The notes under the pieces are model-generated. The model was given only the letters and a program-made list of their open reading frames with translations, was not told the origin of the DNA and searched no databases. From Chloroflexales bacterium ZM16-3 (GTDB lineage: Bacteria > Chloroflexota > Chloroflexia > Chloroflexales > Chloroflexaceae), in contig RYFE02000006.1 of assembly GCA_004138175.2 (NCBI GenBank), forward strand, positions 1 through 64,000: DNA of 64,000 bases. The letters run 5' to 3'. Each line of letters opens with the position of its first letter. Position 1 is the stretch's first letter. Positions 41,314 to 49,690 of the stretch are shown piece after piece. The translations under genes were made by a program, and so were the position numbers.

Positions 41314-43302
41314 CTAAAACGGCTCAGTCGGCGGCAGGCGCAGGAAGAGCGCGTCTGCCCAGACGACCGCCGTCTGCCAGGCGATAAAGCCGTACATCGC
41401 CACCACCGCCAGCCGCCCGGCCATGCCGCGCCGCCAGAGCGCGTTGAGCGCAAAGGCCGAGGCCACACAGATCGCCCAGCCAGCAAAAGTCAGCCAGCGC
41501 GTGGTGATCGATGAGAGCGTGATCAGCGGCAGCAGCCCCTGGCTCAGAGCCACGCCGAAGGTCAGCCAGATCAGCGGCGGCAGGATGGAGCGCCGGTAGC
41601 GCGGGCTGAGGCTGATCATCACCGCCCCGGCTAGGGCCAGGATCACCGGGAACATCCCGTAGTGCAAGATCAGCCCCTCGTTCCAGAGCACGCTCAGGGT
41701 CACATCGCGGGGGATGGGCTTCTTGCCCGTCACCTCGTTCAGACCGACTGTTGAGACCCCGACGATCTGTGTCACCACCAGATCCCAGAAGGCCGTGTAG
41801 TAGAACAGGCTGGCGAAGGCGGCGGCGGCGGCCCCGGCGCCCAGCAGCAGCAGCGCCCCGCGCCGCTCGTCGAGTTCGCGGGCGCGCCACCAGAGCAGCG
41901 GGATGATCAGCAGCCCCACAGCAGCGGTGTTGATGAACGTGCCAATATGGCCGAGGAAGACCAGCGTGAATAGGGTGGCGATGCTCCCCCAAACCGCCCA
42001 GCTGCGATAGTGTGGCCAGTACAGCACCAGCACGCCGAGCAGGAGCGTGGAGTAGAGCTGCGTGCTCAGCTGGGTCTGGAACGAGAACCACGTGTTCATA
42101 TGGCTCACGGCTGCGACGGCATAGGTAAGCGCGGCGAAGAAGCCGACACGAGCATCCTGGCTCATGCGGGCCACGGTCATATAGATGATCAGCACGCCGG
42201 CGCACTCGAAGAGCGCGGCGCTAAGCTCGAAGAGGGTGCCGAGCGGTATGCCGGTGAGGATAAATGGGGCGAGCAGGATGTAGGGCGCGTTCGGGAAGGG
42301 GAAGGGCAGCCCGCGATGCTGCGCCCGGATGTAGACATCGCCAAGTACAGTTGCGTTGAAGCGGTTAATATGGAGCTGAAGGTCGCCGGGCATCGACGCG
42401 GGGTAGATCTGGCCGGTGTACTTCAGGTAGAAGCTGAGGCTGAGCAGCAGGATCAGCCAGGGCAGCAGCCGCGCCGGGGCGGGGATGGCGAGACGCCGAA
42501 GGAGCGGCGGCGTGGCCCATGCGAAGGCCAGGGCTGCGGCTAGGGTGATCATGCCGGCCTCGACAGGCCAGACCCCGCCGAATGCCAGGCGCGGTGCCTC
42601 GAAGAGCGCGGCCAGCGGCACCGCGAGGGCCGGGCCAGCCATCACCGCCGTCGAAGGCCACGGGCTGAGCCCGCCCGCGCGGCAGGCAAGCCAGAGCAGC
42701 CCCAGCCCAAGCGGCCAGCCCAGGAGCAGCCCGAGGTCGGGCCGCACCGGGGCGTCGCCCAGCCCGGCGACGATCAGGTCGCCGCCGACGGCGACGCCGA
42801 GCGGGCTGCGCCGATCATTCGGGTTGCTCCATGGATCTGTCTTCAAGCGCAGATGGAGCACGCCGTCGCCAAGGGCGCTCGCGGGCACATAGAGCGCGTA
42901 GCGCGCCGCCCCCGGGCGCAGCGTGATCAGCACAGGCCCAGCCCCGGCATCCAGCGTCATCGTCACCGGGCCGCCCTCTGGCTGCCAGCTGCCGCGATGC
43001 GCGACGATCATCAGGTTGAGCATCAGCGGGCGGCGGCCGACGCCGGGCAGCGTGATCGTGGCCTCGTCCCTTGACCAGCGCCAGCTATTGTCCCAGGTGA
43101 TCAGCTCAGGAGCATAGAAGCCATCGACAAACGGCAGATCGCTGCGGGGGCCGCGCTCAATCCCAACCTGAAAGCTATAGCGGAATGGCTGCTGGGCGGC
43201 CAGCGCGAGCAGGGCCATGCTGCCGAGGATGATCAGCAGTAGGCGCCAGTCGGCGATTGCTGCGGCCAGCCGCGTGGCGCGATGTGGATACGTCGATGTC
43301 AT
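41314..43302 (-). CDS. Large polytopic membrane protein, possible glycosyltransferase
   Basis: The 662-residue protein has an N-terminal membrane helix, an extracytoplasmic beta domain (about 40-180) and about 12 further helices. An acidic loop between helices (MPGDLQLHINRF) is placed like the catalytic Asp of GT-C-type glycosyltransferases. There is no close family recognition. It would act at the membrane, perhaps in cell-surface glycan synthesis. I chose the ATG at 43302; the frame upstream runs into a GCCCGACA palindromic repeat. Confidence 0.7.
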   Translation of the reverse strand: MTSTYPHRATRLAAAIADWRLLLIILGSMALLALAAQQPFRYSFQVGIERGPRSDLPFVDGFYAPELITWDNSWRWSRDEATITLPGVGRRPLMLNLMIVAHRGSWQPEGGPVTMTLDAGAGPVLITLRPGAARYALYVPASALGDGVLHLRLKTDPWSNPNDRRSPLGVAVGGDLIVAGLGDAPVRPDLGLLLGWPLGLGLLWLACRAGGLSPWPSTAVMAGPALAVPLAALFEAPRLAFGGVWPVEAGMITLAAALAFAWATPPLLRRLAIPAPARLLPWLILLLSLSFYLKYTGQIYPASMPGDLQLHINRFNATVLGDVYIRAQHRGLPFPFPNAPYILLAPFILTGIPLGTLFELSAALFECAGVLIIYMTVARMSQDARVGFFAALTYAVAAVSHMNTWFSFQTQLSTQLYSTLLLGVLVLYWPHYRSWAVWGSIATLFTLVFLGHIGTFINTAAVGLLIIPLLWWRARELDERRGALLLLGAGAAAAAFASLFYYTAFWDLVVTQIVGVSTVGLNEVTGKKPIPRDVTLSVLWNEGLILHYGMFPVILALAGAVMISLSPRYRRSILPPLIWLTFGVALSQGLLPLITLSSITTRWLTFAGWAICVASAFALNALWRRGMAGRLAVVAMYGFIAWQTAVVWADALFLRLPPTEPF

Positions 43303-43312
43303 AGACACAACA

Positions 43313-43373
43313 AGCCCGACAGCCCGACAGCCCGACAGCCTGACACTAGGCGGCTGTCGGGCTGTCGGGCTAT
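43313..43373. repeat. GCCCGACA palindromic tandem element
   Basis: Three or more GCCCGACA units face TGTCGGGC units across about 16 bases. Located between the membrane-protein start and the response-regulator stop. Same design as the TTGCAGA and GGAGTCGG elements. Confidence 0.75.
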
Positions 43374-43406
43374 CGCTCAAAGGGTAACGCTGCTACGAGC
43401 CATATG

Positions 43407-44087
43407 TTACGGAACCAGCCGGTAGCCCACGCCCCACTCAGTGAGCAGGAGGGTAGGGTTTCGCGGGTCCTGCTCGATCTTACGGCGCAGGTGCCAGATA
43501 TACACCTTGAGGTAGTCGTTATCGCGGGTGTACTCCTGGCCCCACACGGCGCGCAGCAGCGTCTCGTGGTTCACCACACTGCCAGCATTCTCCGTAAGGA
43601 TGAGCAGCAGATGGTACTCGGTCGGGGTCAGATCAACCACCTCGCCGCGCACGCGCACCTCGCGCTTCTGCTGGTCGATCTGGATCTGCCCATCGCCGGC
43701 GGAGAGCGGGCGGTAGGCCGGGGGCACGCGCCGCAGCAGCGCGCGGATGCGCGCCGACAGCTCATCCATGTTGAAGGGCTTGATCAGGTAGTCATCGGCG
43801 CCACGGTCGAGCCCGGTGATCACATCCTCGCTCTGCACCTTCGCGGTGAGCATCAGGATCGGGATCTTCGAGAACTCGCGCACCTTGCCGCACGCCTCAA
43901 CCCCATCCATCTCAGGCATCATCACGTCGAGGATTACCATATCGGGGCGCTGCTCGCGCACCGACTGAACGCACTGCACCCCATTTGCAGCCTGAATGAC
44001 GGCATAGCCCTCGTGCTCCAGGTTGATCCGGATCAGCTCACGCAGGCCATTATCGTCGTCAACAACCAGGATGGTACGCTGCTCCAT
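43407..44087 (-). CDS. OmpR-family response regulator, orphan
   Basis: The 226-residue protein has a receiver domain with DDDN acidic pocket, Asp in MVILDVMMPEMDG, Thr in MLTAKV and Lys in LIKPF, followed by a winged helix with DLTPTEYHLLLIL and DYLKVYIWHLRRKIE. No histidine kinase is adjacent. It begins 14 bases after the J-domain/thioredoxin gene on the same strand, so it may be the last gene of the cytochrome maturation unit. Confidence 0.92.
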   Translation of the reverse strand: MEQRTILVVDDDNGLRELIRINLEHEGYAVIQAANGVQCVQSVREQRPDMVILDVMMPEMDGVEACGKVREFSKIPILMLTAKVQSEDVITGLDRGADDYLIKPFNMDELSARIRALLRRVPPAYRPLSAGDGQIQIDQQKREVRVRGEVVDLTPTEYHLLLILTENAGSVVNHETLLRAVWGQEYTRDNDYLKVYIWHLRRKIEQDPRNPTLLLTEWGVGYRLVP

Positions 44088-44101
44088 GTCTAATCCTTGC
44101 G

Positions 44102-44950
44102 CTATGGTGCGCCGAGGGCCAACCCTTCTCGCTGTAGCTCAGTAAACCGTGCAGTTACGTCGTCGAGCGTGAGTTCACCGACATGGACATAGCGAATCCG
44201 GCCTTGCGCATCGATAAAGAAGCTCGTAGGAAGCGGGAATACCCGAAACGCGTCTGTCACACTCCCGTCACGGTCAAGGGCGATAGGGTAGGTCAGGTTA
44301 AACTGAGTAATAAATGCGCGGATATCGTCCTCGCTATTGCCCTGGAGCTTCTCGTCATCGGTCAGGTTCACGCCGATGATCGTCAGCCCCTTATCGCTAT
44401 AGCGCTCGCTGGCGGCCTGGAGCGCCGGAAGCTCGCGCTTGCACGGCTCGCACCAGGTGCCCCAGAAGTTCACCAGAACCACCTGGCCCTGGTAGGCAGA
44501 CAGGCTCACTGTATCCCCGGTCAGGGTCTGGAGGCTAAATGAGGGGGCCGGGCGGTTCACCTCGCCCATCGGCTGGCCCTGGACAGCAGCGTTGCGCCCG
44601 GTGAATACCCAGATTGCCGCCACCAGTGCCAGGGCGACCAGCGAGCCAATGACTGCGACCATGCGCTCGCGCGGGGTGATCTGGCGTCGGGCGCTGGCAC
44701 GGACAGCGGGCAAGTCCACCTGAGCAACGCCGATGCTGATATCATACTGACGCCGCCGCACAGGGTCTGATAGAATAGCGTAGGCCCGCTCGATCTCGGC
44801 GGTACGCTCCTCAGCCACCTGCCGCATATCATCATCGAGATCAGTGACCCGCTCGGGGTTATAGCGCTCGCGCTGCCGCTGGTAGGCCGCATCTATCTCC
44901 TCGCGGCTCGCCTGTGGCTCCAGGCCCAATAATGTGTAGTGGATGTTCAT
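44102..44950 (-). CDS. Membrane thioredoxin (CcmG/ResA-like) with N-terminal degenerate J-domain
   Basis: The 282-residue protein begins with a DnaJ-like domain (about 1-72; HYTLLGLEPQASREEIDAAY), but the HPD motif is replaced by NPE, so it should not stimulate DnaK. One membrane helix (about 97-117) follows, then a thioredoxin-fold domain with active site WCEPC and the GTW and PTSFFID motifs of TlpA/ResA/CcmG proteins. It probably reduces apocytochrome cysteines before haem attachment. It lies next to ccm genes, past a MITE-like element. Confidence 0.85.
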   Translation of the reverse strand: MNIHYTLLGLEPQASREEIDAAYQRQRERYNPERVTDLDDDMRQVAEERTAEIERAYAILSDPVRRRQYDISIGVAQVDLPAVRASARRQITPRERMVAVIGSLVALALVAAIWVFTGRNAAVQGQPMGEVNRPAPSFSLQTLTGDTVSLSAYQGQVVLVNFWGTWCEPCKRELPALQAASERYSDKGLTIIGVNLTDDEKLQGNSEDDIRAFITQFNLTYPIALDRDGSVTDAFRVFPLPTSFFIDAQGRIRYVHVGELTLDDVTARFTELQREGLALGAP

Positions 44951-45030
44951 AGGTCGTAAACGCCTTAGCGCCTGTATTTTAACACAGGTGCTTTAACTTT
45001 TGTCGAACAGCTGTGATCAAAAGTAAAAAT

Positions 45031-45238
45031 CGCCGTAGCGCAGCAGTCACGCGGTCACCCTGCGCGTGCCCGGCCCGTAAACGGGCGGGCTATAGGTCTG
45101 CGAAGCCCACTTGCGCGGGCTGGCCGAGGCCGCGCAGGCTTCGTCGTGAGCTCAGCCGAACGGCGGCCTTTGCAAAACCGTAGCACGCGGCTTCAGCCGC
45201 CGGGCGACGCCGCACCGCATGACTTCTGCGGTATTGCC
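45031..45238. repeat. GGCAATA-family MITE-like element, inverted copy, 208 bp
   Basis: The left end (CGCAGCAGTCACGCGGTC) mirrors the right end (GCATGACTTCTGCGGTATTG). The interior carries CCCGGCCCGTAAACGGGCGG, the inverse of the block in the copies at 8071 and 33371, plus GCGAAGCCC-type hairpins. It separates the two J-domain genes of the ccm region. Confidence 0.7.
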
Positions 45239-45265
45239 TTTTGCCTTTTACCTTTTGCCTTGGCC

Positions 45266-46381
45266 CTAGCGGCTATACTGAGCAATCAGATGGCGGGCCT
45301 GCTGAGCCACCCCCGGATCTACATTCGGCATCACAATCGCCTTCTGCCACTGCTCAAGCGCCTGCGCCGTCTGCGGCGGGTCGGCGGAGATGAGGCACAG
45401 CCCCTTGCTTAGCAGGGCGCGCGACTCCTCTGGTGAGTCATTGATCGCCTGGCTGGCCTCCTCGATGCCCTGAGCCACATAGCTCTGGTCATTCACGCCA
45501 ATCCCGTAGTAGCAGAGGGCCGTGGCCATATCGGCGCGGGCTACGGCGTTGGTAGGCGTAATAGCGAGTGCCTTCGTGTAGGCGTCGCGGGCCTCAAGCC
45601 AGCGCGGCAGGCGCTCGACATACGCCGACTGAAGGCTCTGGTCGCCGCTGTCGATCCGCTCGCGCACCACCACCACGCTATCATAGAGGGCATTACCGAG
45701 CTCGATCCAGGCGTTCGCATTGTCCGGCACCTGTAACGCCACCTGGCGCGCAGCCGTGATCTGCGCCTCGAACTGGTTGATGATCTGATCGGCTGAGGCC
45801 GTGGGTGCAGCAGCCGTGGGCTGCCCAATTGTGCTCGGCCCGCTCTGGCTGCCCGCCGCCTGCTGCGGCGCGTTCCAGACCGTTGTAACCAGCGTGATCA
45901 GCACGATCGCGAAGGTCGCTACAGCCACCATCAGCACCGGCACAACCCAAGTCGGCATGCCTGGTGTCTTATTCACACGGCGCCCGCTGCGGGGTGCAGA
46001 CTGGCTGCGTGGGAGGTAGGGCTGTGCATTGAAGCCCTTGGGCCGCTCCTGTCGATGTGCCGGAGGGAGTGGGCGATAGTCGATCAGGTCATCATCGCCC
46101 TGTTCCATGTCCTCCCTTGGGGGTGCCTTCGCCCCTAGAGCCGGGGCAGCGGTCCGGTCGCGCAGCTCGCCATCAAATGCGGCGCGCCGCTTTGGGTCGC
46201 TCAAAATAGTAAAGGCCCGCTCGATCTCATCGCGGCGACGGCGGGCGAGCTCAACCAGCTCGTCGGCGGCACCATCTAGCAGCGATGAGTCGTAGCGTTG
46301 GCGTAGGCGATCGTACGATGCGCGAATGGCCTCACTATCGGCCTTCGGGTGAACTTGGAGTGTCTCGTAGTAGTCTTGCAT
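45266..46381 (-). CDS. Membrane TPR-like protein with N-terminal degenerate J-domain (CcmH/I-like position)
   Basis: The 371-residue protein starts with a DnaJ-like domain (about 1-70; YYETLQVHPKADSEAIRASY), with DSS in place of HPD. A disordered stretch, one membrane helix (about 145-167) and a C-terminal TPR-like region follow, with NANAWIELGNALYD, RWLEARDAYTKALAI and WQKAIVMP. TPR domains on CcmH/CcmI bind apocytochrome c. The gene lies 67 bases after ccmF on the same strand. Confidence 0.8.
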   Translation of the reverse strand: MQDYYETLQVHPKADSEAIRASYDRLRQRYDSSLLDGAADELVELARRRRDEIERAFTILSDPKRRAAFDGELRDRTAAPALGAKAPPREDMEQGDDDLIDYRPLPPAHRQERPKGFNAQPYLPRSQSAPRSGRRVNKTPGMPTWVVPVLMVAVATFAIVLITLVTTVWNAPQQAAGSQSGPSTIGQPTAAAPTASADQIINQFEAQITAARQVALQVPDNANAWIELGNALYDSVVVVRERIDSGDQSLQSAYVERLPRWLEARDAYTKALAITPTNAVARADMATALCYYGIGVNDQSYVAQGIEEASQAINDSPEESRALLSKGLCLISADPPQTAQALEQWQKAIVMPNVDPGVAQQARHLIAQYSR

Positions 46382-46448
46382 ATCCCAGCTATTGCAGAAG
46401 GGAGGGATTCACGGGAGGGCTGCCCTCCCGTGAGCCTCCTGTGGTATG

Positions 46449-48872
46449 TTAATCGCCGCTGGCGGGGCGGGGGCTCTGTAGCCCACGGCGCCTCACCAGT
46501 CCACCAAACAAGCCCTTCGGCAGCCGCACGCGCTCGCCGGCCAGGAGCGCCCGGCCCTCAAGGTAGCGCCGCATCAGCGCGATCATGCCGCCCAGAACAC
46601 CGACCACCACGCCGATCCAGACGAAGATCACCAGCGGCTTGACGCTCACGGTGATCACGCCCTTGGCCGGCACCACTGGCAGATCATCGATGCCCGCGCC
46701 CTTGCCCTCAAGCAGCACCATGCGGTTGGTCGGATCCACCTCAACTAGGCTGAGGGTCTGTCCACCGGGAAGGGTCACCGCAATATGCTCAAGCTTCTGG
46801 TCGCCGGTCGCCGGGTCGGTAGCCACCTGGATCACCGGCTCGACCTGGCTCTCCTGGCCGTTGTAGAGCACCGTGATCTTTGCGCCGACCTTGATCTCGC
46901 CGCCGTTCGTCATCGCAGCGGTGTCCATGTTAAAGTCCACAAAGGTCAGCTCGTACGGCCCCATCGTCGTCTTGCTGCCGGCCGCGAGGATTGGCCGGGC
47001 CGGGTTAGACTCGGGATCGTAGCCAGCCGGCGAGATATAGATATCCTGGTAGAACAGACTCTTGATCGCTGGGGTCTGCATCGTCGAGCCCATGCGCTCA
47101 TTGTAGTAGAGGTAGGGCCGAGCGTTGAAGATATCGCTCTTCCCATCGTTCACAGTAAAATCGAGCACGCCGCGCTGCTTATCATCAAGCTGGTAGCCGT
47201 TAAAGGTGAAGTCATAGCCGTAGATCTTGGTCGTCTCGCCGGAGGCCATCACCAGCCGCTGCTCGGGCGTCGCGTAGGCGCTTGATCCGACCATGCCGAT
47301 CAGGGTCAGGCTGAAGCCGAGGTGGGCCATGTAGCCGCCGATCCGCATCCATCCGCCGCGCAGGGTGCGGATGATCATCAACAGGTTTGTGCCGATGGCG
47401 AAGGTGCCGCCAGCCACATAGGCCAGCGATACCAAGTCGCGCACATTGATCAGCATGGCGACAATCGCCGCAATCACTGCCGCGAGGGCAGGCCAGCGCA
47501 GGGCACGCAGCAGGTGGCGCATATTCACATCGCGCCAGCCGAGCAGCGGGCCGATGATCATGAGGACGATGATCACCGCGCCCAGGGGCGGCACCGTGCG
47601 CTTGTAGAAGCTCGACGCGAGGCTGAAGCGGCCATCCGTGAATGGCTGGGCCTGCGGATTCATCAGCGTGCCGTCGTCCACCTCGAAGGTGCTGCTCATC
47701 CAGCTCTGGAGGGTGTGGCCCACGCCAGGGATGGCCGAGATCACCGGCATCGAGGTGCCGATGCCGACCACCAGAGCCGTCACGACAAAGGAGATCATCA
47801 TCAGCACGAAGAAGCTGTCGCGAGAGAGGAGCTTATCGCTCAGCGGGCGGGCGGGAATGTCGCGCCAGCGGATGGCGAACAGAGTCAGGGCGGCGACGAT
47901 CAGGACCCCCAGGAAGCCGACCAGCGAGTTGAAGATGCCCTCAGCCACAAAGGAGTGAACCGAGAAGTTCGCGTAGACGCCGCTGCGGGTGAGGAAGGTC
48001 GCATAGAAGACCAGGATATAGGCTGTCAGAGCCAGGAACAGGTTGGTCTTGCGCAGGCCACCGTGGGAACGCTGAAGCACCATCCCGTGCATGAGCGCAG
48101 TGAGGACGAGCCAGGGCACCAGCGACGAGTTCTCCACCGGGTCCCAGCCCCAGTAGCCGCCCCAGCCCAAGGTCTCGTAGGCCCAGTAGCCGCCAAGCAG
48201 CAGAGCTAAGCCGAGGAAGGCCCAGGCAGCAATCGTCCAGGGCAAGGCCCGTGCGACCCAGGTGTCGTAGTCGCGGCGCACCAGGGCGCTGATCGCGAAG
48301 GCGAAGGGCACCGTGGTGAGGGCGTAGCCAACAAAGAGGATCGGCGGGTGGATGATCATCCAGAAGTTATGCAGCAGCTCATTGAGCCCCTTCCCATCGG
48401 CGGGAATGGTCGCAGGGGCCAGGCCGGTGGCCGCATCGATCAGCGGCTTAAAGGGGTTCAGGCTGAGCACGAAGGAGAGCAGGGCCACCTGCACAAGCAT
48501 CATCACCAGGATCACATAGGGCTCGAAATGCTTTGCCCGGCCCACCAGCAGTGCGGTGGCGACACTCCCCCAGATCGACCAGATCAGGAAGCTGCCTGGC
48601 TGCCCGGCCCAGCTCGCCGCCACAACAAAGAAGGGTTCCAGGTCGCGCGAGCTATAGTTGTAGACATAGTCGATGTCGAAACGGTGGGCCAGAAACAGCG
48701 TAATCAACAGCGTCCAGGCCATCAGCAGGGCGCCGAGGCTGGCAAAGACGCCGAAGCGGGCGTAGAGCAGCGCCATGCTGCTACCGCGAGCCACCACCAG
48801 CCCATAGCTGACGATCGCGAGCAGGGCCATGGCAATCGAGGTGACGATCAGGAAGGTGCCGAGAGGGTACAT
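46449..48872 (-). CDS. ccmF: Cytochrome c haem lyase subunit CcmF
   Basis: The 807-residue protein has about 15 membrane helices and the haem-handling WWD-type motif GWGGYWGWDPVENSSLVPWL, with histidine-bearing loops before it (LLHNFWMIIHPP, GYALTT) and after it (LMHGMVL). Its C-terminal extracytoplasmic domain (about 540-760) is typical of CcmF/CcmK proteins. It attaches haem from CcmE to apocytochrome c. The ATG at 48872 has AGAAGG upstream; a TTG nine codons earlier is less likely. Confidence 0.94.
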   Translation of the reverse strand: MYPLGTFLIVTSIAMALLAIVSYGLVVARGSSMALLYARFGVFASLGALLMAWTLLITLFLAHRFDIDYVYNYSSRDLEPFFVVAASWAGQPGSFLIWSIWGSVATALLVGRAKHFEPYVILVMMLVQVALLSFVLSLNPFKPLIDAATGLAPATIPADGKGLNELLHNFWMIIHPPILFVGYALTTVPFAFAISALVRRDYDTWVARALPWTIAAWAFLGLALLLGGYWAYETLGWGGYWGWDPVENSSLVPWLVLTALMHGMVLQRSHGGLRKTNLFLALTAYILVFYATFLTRSGVYANFSVHSFVAEGIFNSLVGFLGVLIVAALTLFAIRWRDIPARPLSDKLLSRDSFFVLMMISFVVTALVVGIGTSMPVISAIPGVGHTLQSWMSSTFEVDDGTLMNPQAQPFTDGRFSLASSFYKRTVPPLGAVIIVLMIIGPLLGWRDVNMRHLLRALRWPALAAVIAAIVAMLINVRDLVSLAYVAGGTFAIGTNLLMIIRTLRGGWMRIGGYMAHLGFSLTLIGMVGSSAYATPEQRLVMASGETTKIYGYDFTFNGYQLDDKQRGVLDFTVNDGKSDIFNARPYLYYNERMGSTMQTPAIKSLFYQDIYISPAGYDPESNPARPILAAGSKTTMGPYELTFVDFNMDTAAMTNGGEIKVGAKITVLYNGQESQVEPVIQVATDPATGDQKLEHIAVTLPGGQTLSLVEVDPTNRMVLLEGKGAGIDDLPVVPAKGVITVSVKPLVIFVWIGVVVGVLGGMIALMRRYLEGRALLAGERVRLPKGLFGGLVRRRGLQSPRPASGD

Positions 48873-48963
48873 ACCTAAGCCTTCTAGGGGTTGACTCAAC
48901 CAAAAGGGAGGGGCTTTAAGGGAGGGAAACCCTCCTTATGACCCTCCCATTTCAGATAGACAG

Positions 48964-49386
48964 CTAGCTCGTCGTATTTGCCTGGAGCTCCTGGTACTTC
49001 GATGGGCACTTCACCAGCAGGTCATCGGCCATAAACGCCTGCTGGGCGCTATCGTAGTGGCCGATCGCAACGATGCTGATCGCCTGCTCGAAGTTGGAAG
49101 GGCGCGGGTCATCAGAGATCACCTTGACCAGCTTCTTATTCGAGTCCTGGAGCATGAAGGTGAAGCGGCCTTCGGCATCCATCTCGCCCGTCGAGCCGAG
49201 GAAGCCGGCCAGCTGGATGCTGCGCGAGCTGCTGATCGCCTCGTCCACACTGGTGGTGTAGGCGCGGAAGGCGTCCTTAAAGCCGAACAGGCCATAGACA
49301 ATCGCCAGCAGGATGATGCCGAGTCCGGCGATGTGGAGCGGCTTGATCTCGAAGCCGCGGCGGGCTGGGGCTGGTATGGTGGTCAT
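48964..49386 (-). CDS. ccmE: Haem chaperone CcmE, CXXXY type
   Basis: The protein of about 140 residues has an N-terminal membrane helix and an OB-fold domain (SIQLAGFLGSTGEMDAEGR, FEQAISIVAIGHYD). The usual haem-binding His of H-x-x-x-Y is Cys here: VKCPSKY near the C terminus. Such Cys-type CcmE proteins are known from archaea and some sulfate reducers, in the variant often called System I*, which typically lacks CcmH. No CcmH is seen in this window. The ATG at 49386 has GAGG upstream; a GTG two codons earlier is possible. Confidence 0.92.
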   Translation of the reverse strand: MTTIPAPARRGFEIKPLHIAGLGIILLAIVYGLFGFKDAFRAYTTSVDEAISSSRSIQLAGFLGSTGEMDAEGRFTFMLQDSNKKLVKVISDDPRPSNFEQAISIVAIGHYDSAQQAFMADDLLVKCPSKYQELQANTTS

Positions 49387-49408
49387 TGTCACCCTCGTGT
49401 TGTTCTAG

Positions 49409-49480
49409 GATTGTAGATTGTAGATTGTGGATTTGCTGCAACAGAACGCTACCCAGTCTGCAATCAGCAATCAGCAATCA
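49409..49480. repeat. TTGCAGA/TTGTAGA palindromic element overlapping the ccmD end
   Basis: GATTGTAGATTGTAGATTG faces CTGCAATCAGCAATC. It fills the ccmD-ccmE gap and touches the ccmD stop codon. Confidence 0.7.
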
Positions 49481-49690
49481 CTTCTCAACCGGCTCACCCT
49501 CACGCACCCGAGTGATAGTGGCGCGCGGCGGGACGGGCTGCTCGCGCCGCTCCTCGCGCTCCAGCTCGCGCTTCAGCGCGCGAGCCTGCGAGTCGATCCG
49601 CCAGAGGTAGGCGAAGATCCCGATCCAGACTGATAGCGTGACGGCCATGGCGACATAGACCGCCGCGCCTGCGTCAAGCGCCACATTCAT
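49478..49690 (-). CDS. ccmD: CcmD-like small membrane protein
   Basis: The 70-residue protein has one membrane helix (about 12-33; YVAMAVTLSVWIGIFAYLW) and a charged cytosolic tail with RIDSQARALKRELERE, like CcmD, which helps release holo-CcmE from the CcmABC complex. Its ATG overlaps the ccmC stop by four bases, and it lies between ccmC and ccmE. CcmD is poorly conserved, so position and shape are the main evidence. Confidence 0.8.
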   Translation of the reverse strand: MNVALDAGAAVYVAMAVTLSVWIGIFAYLWRIDSQARALKRELEREERREQPVPPRATITRVREGEPVEK

